From the NCBI GenBank assembly GCA_964350195.1, contig CAYGJB010000010.1, positions 1 through 35,804 on the forward strand: DNA of 35,804 bases, given 5' to 3'. The translations under genes and the position numbers were made by a program. Below, piece by piece: positions 32,330-35,804 of this stretch. The notes under the pieces were generated by a model that did no database searches, was not told where the DNA came from, and saw nothing but the letters and a program-made list of their open reading frames with translations. The stretch's first letter is position 1; the number at the start of each line of letters is the position of its first letter. Origin of the DNA: JAJCZB01 sp964350195. GTDB taxonomy: Bacteria; Babelota; Babeliae; Babelales; Vermiphilaceae.

Positions 32330-32854
32330 CTATACGTGTTTTTGTAAATAGAGCCTTATGAATTCCTCAGGATCACGTGTTTTGCTTGGATAAATCATCT
32401 TAAGCACTTCTCGTAGAGCATCCTTAAAATTATTATTCTTCTTAACCTCTGCAATAGGATCCCACTCATCATTCTGTATAATATCACTAATTGATCGCCA
32501 TCTTTTTAAATATAAATTTAGAAAAAGCTCTCTTTTATACTGATCTTCTAAACTTAGATTATATTTTTTAAATAGCAATGTAACGAGCTTATTAGATTGC
32601 TGATCGTTAAGCTCATTTCTTTTTGACAAGTTTTGTTGGCGTGCCGCACCAATAGCAACAGCTCCTCCCAATCCTACTGCTCCCGCTGCAATTGCACCAG
32701 CAGCAACTTTTCTTTTATTCTGCCTTACCCAATTCCAATACTGTTTAGTTTTTTGGCGAGCTTTCTCAAAAGCTGTTGGCTGTGCTACCTGTTGTGAAAA
32801 TACAGAATTGTGGTTTATCAAAAGTACAAGCGCCATTGTGAAAGTTTTCTTCAT
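32330..32854 (-). CDS. Secreted protein with Gly/Ala-rich membrane segment, function unknown
   Basis: 174 residues with signal peptide (MKKTFTMALVLLINHNSVFS, then QQVAQ). A basic, aromatic stretch (KTKQYWNWVRQNKRK) leads into a helix of small residues (VAAGAIAAGAVGLGGAVAIG) with GxxxG-like spacing. A C-terminal helical domain of about 100 residues follows. The build, signal then W/N/K stretch then Gly/Ala helix, resembles the repeat protein at 16553-17634, although the sequences differ. No family known. AAGGAGA stands upstream of ATG. A good promoter lies 50-80 bases upstream. Confidence 0.72.
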   Translation of the reverse strand: MKKTFTMALVLLINHNSVFSQQVAQPTAFEKARQKTKQYWNWVRQNKRKVAAGAIAAGAVGLGGAVAIGAARQQNLSKRNELNDQQSNKLVTLLFKKYNLSLEDQYKRELFLNLYLKRWRSISDIIQNDEWDPIAEVKKNNNFKDALREVLKMIYPSKTRDPEEFIRLYLQKHV

Positions 32855-32903
32855 ATCAACTTCTCCTTATCTTCTGCTTTTTTTAGGCCAAATCTTTACT
32901 TTC

Positions 32904-32933
32904 ACTATATTAGGTCAGAGTAATCTAAATCAA
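32904..32933 (-). promoter_or_regulatory. Candidate promoter for the Gly-zipper protein
   Basis: On the minus strand TTGATT (32928-32933) and TATAGT (32904-32909) are 18 bases apart, about 50 bases before the ATG at 32854. Confidence 0.45.
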
Positions 32934-33014
32934 TAAACTTTTTCAAATAGAATTAATCACAGGGCTTAAAATTAACTCCATGTATATATTCAATGGCGGC
33001 AGAGATCTCTCTCG

Positions 33015-34154
33015 TTACACAAGGCCACTAATAATTTTTTCACGATATTCAGCCATCAGCTGCACCATAAAATGGAGGTTATGAATAGTTGCTAAGCGAT
33101 AAGCAGTCATCTCTTTTGCTTTAAAAAGATGATGTAGATAAGCACGAGAATAATGCTTGCAAACAAAGCATGAGCACTGCTTATCAATAGGCTCCAGAGA
33201 AAGCTTATTGGCAGCATTAGTGATTTTCACTAAGCCATTCTTGCTATACAAAGTCCCGTGCCGCGCAGAGCGGGTGGGGTTTGAACTGTCAAACGTATCT
33301 ATTCCAAGCTTGATAATTGGCTCAAGAGATACTAAATCCCCAATACCAAGAAGATGATTAGGCTTATCTGTTGGCAGCATCGGCATAAGATGCGTAAGCA
33401 TTTCAATCATTTCAGGCACATTTTTGCCCAAGCTTCCGCCAATCGCATGCCCATCAAATGGCAGCGCTGAAAGCGTTTTTGCACTCAACGCACGAAGCTC
33501 TGGATCGACGCCTCCATGAACCACTGAGTACATGGCTTGGCCGTTAGGACTTTTTAAATGCTCTTCAAGGGATCTTTTTTCCCAGCGATGAGTACGATGA
33601 AGCGATTCAATTAGTTGCTTTTTATCAATATGATACGGCGGCAGCTCATCAAATGGAATAATAATATCTGCGCCTAAACTTTTTTGTGCCTGTACGGATG
33701 TTTCCGGAGTAAGCAATATTTTTGAACCATCACGATACGATCGAAAAAGCACCCCCTCTTCAGAAATTTTTAAAACAGAATTGTTGCCCTTTTTAGTACC
33801 TTTGCTTTTCAACTCATCTTTCACCGTGCCATACATCAGGCTAAATACCTGAAACCCACCAGAATCGGTGATAATCGGCATATCTCTATTCATAAATGTA
33901 TGAAGTCCGCCCGCCTTTTTAATCGTTTCGGCACCTGGCTGGAGCATGAGATGATAGGTATTGCAAAACATGAGCTGCAATCCAATATCGCTCACTGTTT
34001 TTGAATCAAGCGATTTGAGCGTCCCATTCGTTCCCACTCCCACAAAGCTCGGCGTATCGATACTGCCATGGGGCGTATGAATCCGTCCTACTCTAGCGCG
34101 TGATTTTTTTGATTGATAAATAAGCTCAAATCGAAACGGTTTTTTAGTAGACAT
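33015..34154 (-). CDS. tgt: tRNA-guanine transglycosylase
   Basis: Swaps guanine 34 in GUN-anticodon tRNAs for a queuosine precursor or queuine. It has 379 residues from ATG 34154 (GAGGGG just upstream); longer starts at 34163 and 34178 lack a better site. Motifs: TPSFVGVGTNGTLKSL, GNTYHLMLQPG-like CNTYHLMLQPG, DSGGFQVFSL with catalytic Asp, GIDTFDSSNPTRSARHG with the nucleophile Asp, and the zinc site CSCFVC...H near the C-terminus. Two pocket regions differ from classical preQ1 enzymes: FDELPPY where Zymomonas has FDECTPY, and GGSLGKN where it has GGLAVGEG. The adjacent transporter supports salvage of the base from outside. Confidence 0.95.
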   Translation of the reverse strand: MSTKKPFRFELIYQSKKSRARVGRIHTPHGSIDTPSFVGVGTNGTLKSLDSKTVSDIGLQLMFCNTYHLMLQPGAETIKKAGGLHTFMNRDMPIITDSGGFQVFSLMYGTVKDELKSKGTKKGNNSVLKISEEGVLFRSYRDGSKILLTPETSVQAQKSLGADIIIPFDELPPYHIDKKQLIESLHRTHRWEKRSLEEHLKSPNGQAMYSVVHGGVDPELRALSAKTLSALPFDGHAIGGSLGKNVPEMIEMLTHLMPMLPTDKPNHLLGIGDLVSLEPIIKLGIDTFDSSNPTRSARHGTLYSKNGLVKITNAANKLSLEPIDKQCSCFVCKHYSRAYLHHLFKAKEMTAYRLATIHNLHFMVQLMAEYREKIISGLV

Positions 34155-34208
34155 AGTACCCCTCATAATAAGCCTCAAGGTACCAGAAACAAAGGATTTA
34201 GGCTATGA

Positions 34209-34895
34209 TCAATGCAGCTGACTATGGCCCAAACGCTTATGCAATGAAAGAAAAAAAGTCATGAGGGGTGTGGAAATAGCAATAATCACCATCTTGATAC
34301 CAAAGCTCACGATTGTTACCTGCATAGGACTTTGAATAATACCCAACCAATAAAGAAAAAACGTAAAAGCGATTGTATCAAATACTTGCGTTACGCTCAC
34401 TGCTATAAAGTTTCTCAGAGTTAAAAACCTATCAATCCACCATCTTTTGAGAGTGCCGTACAAAAGATAATCGCATGATTGAGCACACCCAAAAATAAAA
34501 ATTGATCCGCCTACAAGCCACGGAGCTACTACAAAAAGCTGTTCAAAGTGTATCTGAGAAACATCAATCTCGCTCGGAATATAAAGGAGGTGAATGCGAC
34601 TTACAATTGCATAAAAAAAAGAAAATAAAAACGTAATGATAATTGTTTTCTTAGCGATCGCTTTGCCATAAAGCTCAGTAAGAAGATTCAAACACAAAAG
34701 TGATCCAATCCCAAACGCATCTGCTGAGGTAGCCTGCAGGCCAAAAAGAGTAATTTGCTTAAGAACAAAAATATTGGCAAATACCATAAGCATTGCCGAT
34801 AAACCAACAAGTGCCGATTCACCCAAGCGCAAAGCCACAAAAGAAATGCTCACAATAACTACAATATGAATGAAAAGAATGAGCTCGTTAAACAT
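34209..34895 (-). CDS. yhhQ: YhhQ-family queuosine precursor transporter
   Basis: 228 residues with about six to seven membrane helices. Diagnostic stretches of the YhhQ/DUF165 (QPTR) family are NLLTELYGKAIAKKTI (commonly DxLTExYGxxxAR) and LRNFIAVSVTQVFDTIAFTF (commonly RxxxSTxxSQxxDTxxF). Known members import preQ0, preQ1 or queuine. GAGG stands before ATG. It lies 54 bases upstream of tgt on the same strand, which is the expected salvage arrangement. No queuosine biosynthesis genes (queC/D/E/F) are in the window. Confidence 0.85.
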   Translation of the reverse strand: MFNELILFIHIVVIVSISFVALRLGESALVGLSAMLMVFANIFVLKQITLFGLQATSADAFGIGSLLCLNLLTELYGKAIAKKTIIITFLFSFFYAIVSRIHLLYIPSEIDVSQIHFEQLFVVAPWLVGGSIFIFGCAQSCDYLLYGTLKRWWIDRFLTLRNFIAVSVTQVFDTIAFTFFLYWLGIIQSPMQVTIVSFGIKMVIIAISTPLMTFFLSLHKRLGHSQLH

Positions 34896-34925
34896 AAAAC
34901 CTCAACTATCCCTTTTAATATTAGC

Positions 34926-35276
34926 TTATTTTGATAATGCCTTTAATCGAGCATTTTGTGCATGCTCACGTGCTTTTCTTTCAAGCAAGCTTTTCACATT
35001 GGGCGATAAAGGCTCACTTATCGTTGCGTACTCTTCATCTGTATTCTTTATTACCTTTGTGTGCCCATATATCTCATCATTTTCCAGCAAGTACAAAGTA
35101 GAAAAGCGAAAAGATCCTTGCCCTCCATCTACTATTTCAAATAAAGAAGCATAGGCAACTCGCCAGTTAGAATGATAACGAACAGAAATCCAACTATTTT
35201 CATCTGGAGATTTTTCCATTGCGTACAGATGAGCACCCATCATCAGCAAAAAAAGTAAGTTGTATATTCGGTACAT
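34926..35276 (-). CDS. Small secreted protein, function unknown
   Basis: 116 residues from ATG 35276; a TTG one codon earlier is less likely. AAGGG lies 6 bases upstream. Signal peptide MYRIYNLLFLLMMGAHLYA, then MEKSPDEN. The mature part is mixed charged with one beta-like stretch (GQGSFRFSTLYLL) and a basic helical C-terminus (RKAREHAQNARLKALSK). No Cys, no known family. It is the first gene in line with yhhQ and tgt (30 bases before yhhQ), so probably co-transcribed, but nothing ties it to queuosine. Confidence 0.7.
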   Translation of the reverse strand: MYRIYNLLFLLMMGAHLYAMEKSPDENSWISVRYHSNWRVAYASLFEIVDGGQGSFRFSTLYLLENDEIYGHTKVIKNTDEEYATISEPLSPNVKSLLERKAREHAQNARLKALSK

Positions 35277-35520
35277 CAAAAACCCTTCATAATAAATAGC
35301 ATGCCTACGGCAAGAAGCTAATAGCTAAGCGATTACTTTCTTTTATCCAAACCATTTACAAATAATACACGAACTACGCACTATTTCGAGTGCAAATGAT
35401 AATACGTCACATTAAGCTTTTATCATTTCTGCATCAAATAAACCTTATAAAAAATCTGTAGCTTATCTTTTATTTATGCTATGAACTAAAAAAAGTAATC
35501 TATGCTGATCAGGAGAGATA

Positions 35521-35793
35521 ATGAAACTAATGAAATTCTATACGATAATTTTCTTCTTACTCACAAACATGCAATGCTTTGCCGAATATCCATTCAATCT
35601 TAATGCAATCACTACTCCTGGATTTTATAAGCTTGCAGGAAACGTTGCTGGCCAAATCACCATTGCTGCAAGCAATACCACGCTTGATATGAACGGGCAC
35701 ACCGTCAGAAATGGCCAGAGAGGTATTATTATAAACAGTGGGTTAAACAATATAAGAACCTATCCCAAAATTCATAAGTACCTCAAAGTGTAG
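35521..35793 (+). pseudogene. Truncated start of a right-handed beta-helix surface protein, interrupted by the terminal repeat
   Basis: AGGAGAG precedes ATG by a few bases. Signal peptide MKLMKFYTIIFFLLTNMQCFA, then a mature start with TTPGFYKLAGNV, ITIAASNTTLDMNGHTV and GIIINSG. This periodic pattern (V/I-T-I-x-x-S-x-x-T-L-D-x-N-G-H) marks pectate-lyase-like parallel beta-helix proteins, which normally run for hundreds of residues. From 35753 the reading enters the terminal repeat, which supplies the last dozen residues (TYPKIHKYLKV) and a stop. The gene is thus cut by an inserted element or by the end of the assembled piece; the real protein should continue beyond. Confidence 0.72.
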
Positions 35794-35804
35794 AATGTAG
35801 CGGC
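35753..35804. repeat. Right copy of the 52-bp terminal inverted repeat
   Basis: Reverse complement of bases 1-52, exact over its whole length. It interrupts the beta-helix gene. The left copy meets no open frame. Confidence 0.9.

Overview
The window is AT-rich, gene-dense bacterial DNA that reads with the ordinary bacterial code: several genes of normal length end at TGA, often as ATGA overlaps with the next start. Many short proteins have clean signal peptides. There are ankyrin repeats, a right-handed beta-helix surface protein, a salvage-type queuosine module and few biosynthetic genes. Together these suggest a small-genome, host-dependent Gram-negative-type bacterium. My best guess is Candidatus Dependentiae (TM6/Babeliae), by gene style only. 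I see no rRNA, tRNA, CRISPR array or complete transposase gene. Two runs of 100 N (16943-17042 and 28398-28497) are scaffold gaps, and both lie in repetitive coding sequence. The outermost 52 bases at the two ends are perfect inverted copies of each other, so the contig probably stops in a multi-copy repeat on both sides.

Layout. 1-3378: a Cys-rich secreted peptide; a membrane protein-uppS-gpsA operon (minus); a small secreted protein. 3769-6575: a sodium:solute symporter, two tandem LOG-family proteins, and the decayed C-terminal tail of a copper-type P-ATPase. 6822-11278: a lipase-like hydrolase, then an outer-membrane barrel-mreB-rsmA operon (minus). 11542-16297: glmU-sbcD-like (plus), then two SurA/PrsA-type folding factors (minus). 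16553-19567: secreted proteins of unknown function, one with a duplicated Gly/Ala-rich membrane segment broken by a gap. 19609-23510: pheT-lspA-pgpA-comF operon (minus). 23616-28226: the most unusual part, an apparent operon with its own promoter and terminator encoding a pentameric ligand-gated ion channel homologue, a degenerate PPP-phosphatase/periplasmic-binding-protein fusion split by one in-frame TGA, and a formamidase. 28251-32203: a secreted ankyrin protein, a short aquaporin, and an ABC-2 transporter (ATPase plus two permeases). 32330-35276: a secreted Gly-zipper protein, then tgt with a YhhQ-type queuosine-precursor transporter and a small secreted protein. 35521-end: the start of a beta-helix surface protein cut by the terminal repeat.

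How the genes work together. Envelope functions dominate: undecaprenyl-PP, UDP-GlcNAc and glycerol-3-phosphate synthesis, MreB, lipoprotein signal peptidase, phosphatidylglycerol synthesis, periplasmic chaperones and an outer-membrane barrel. The Tgt/YhhQ pair points to uptake of a queuosine precursor or queuine from outside. The channel/binding-protein/formamidase operon could be a small-amide sensing and use system. That is inference, but the neighbourhood has no permease or ATPase for the binding protein, so import is not the obvious role.
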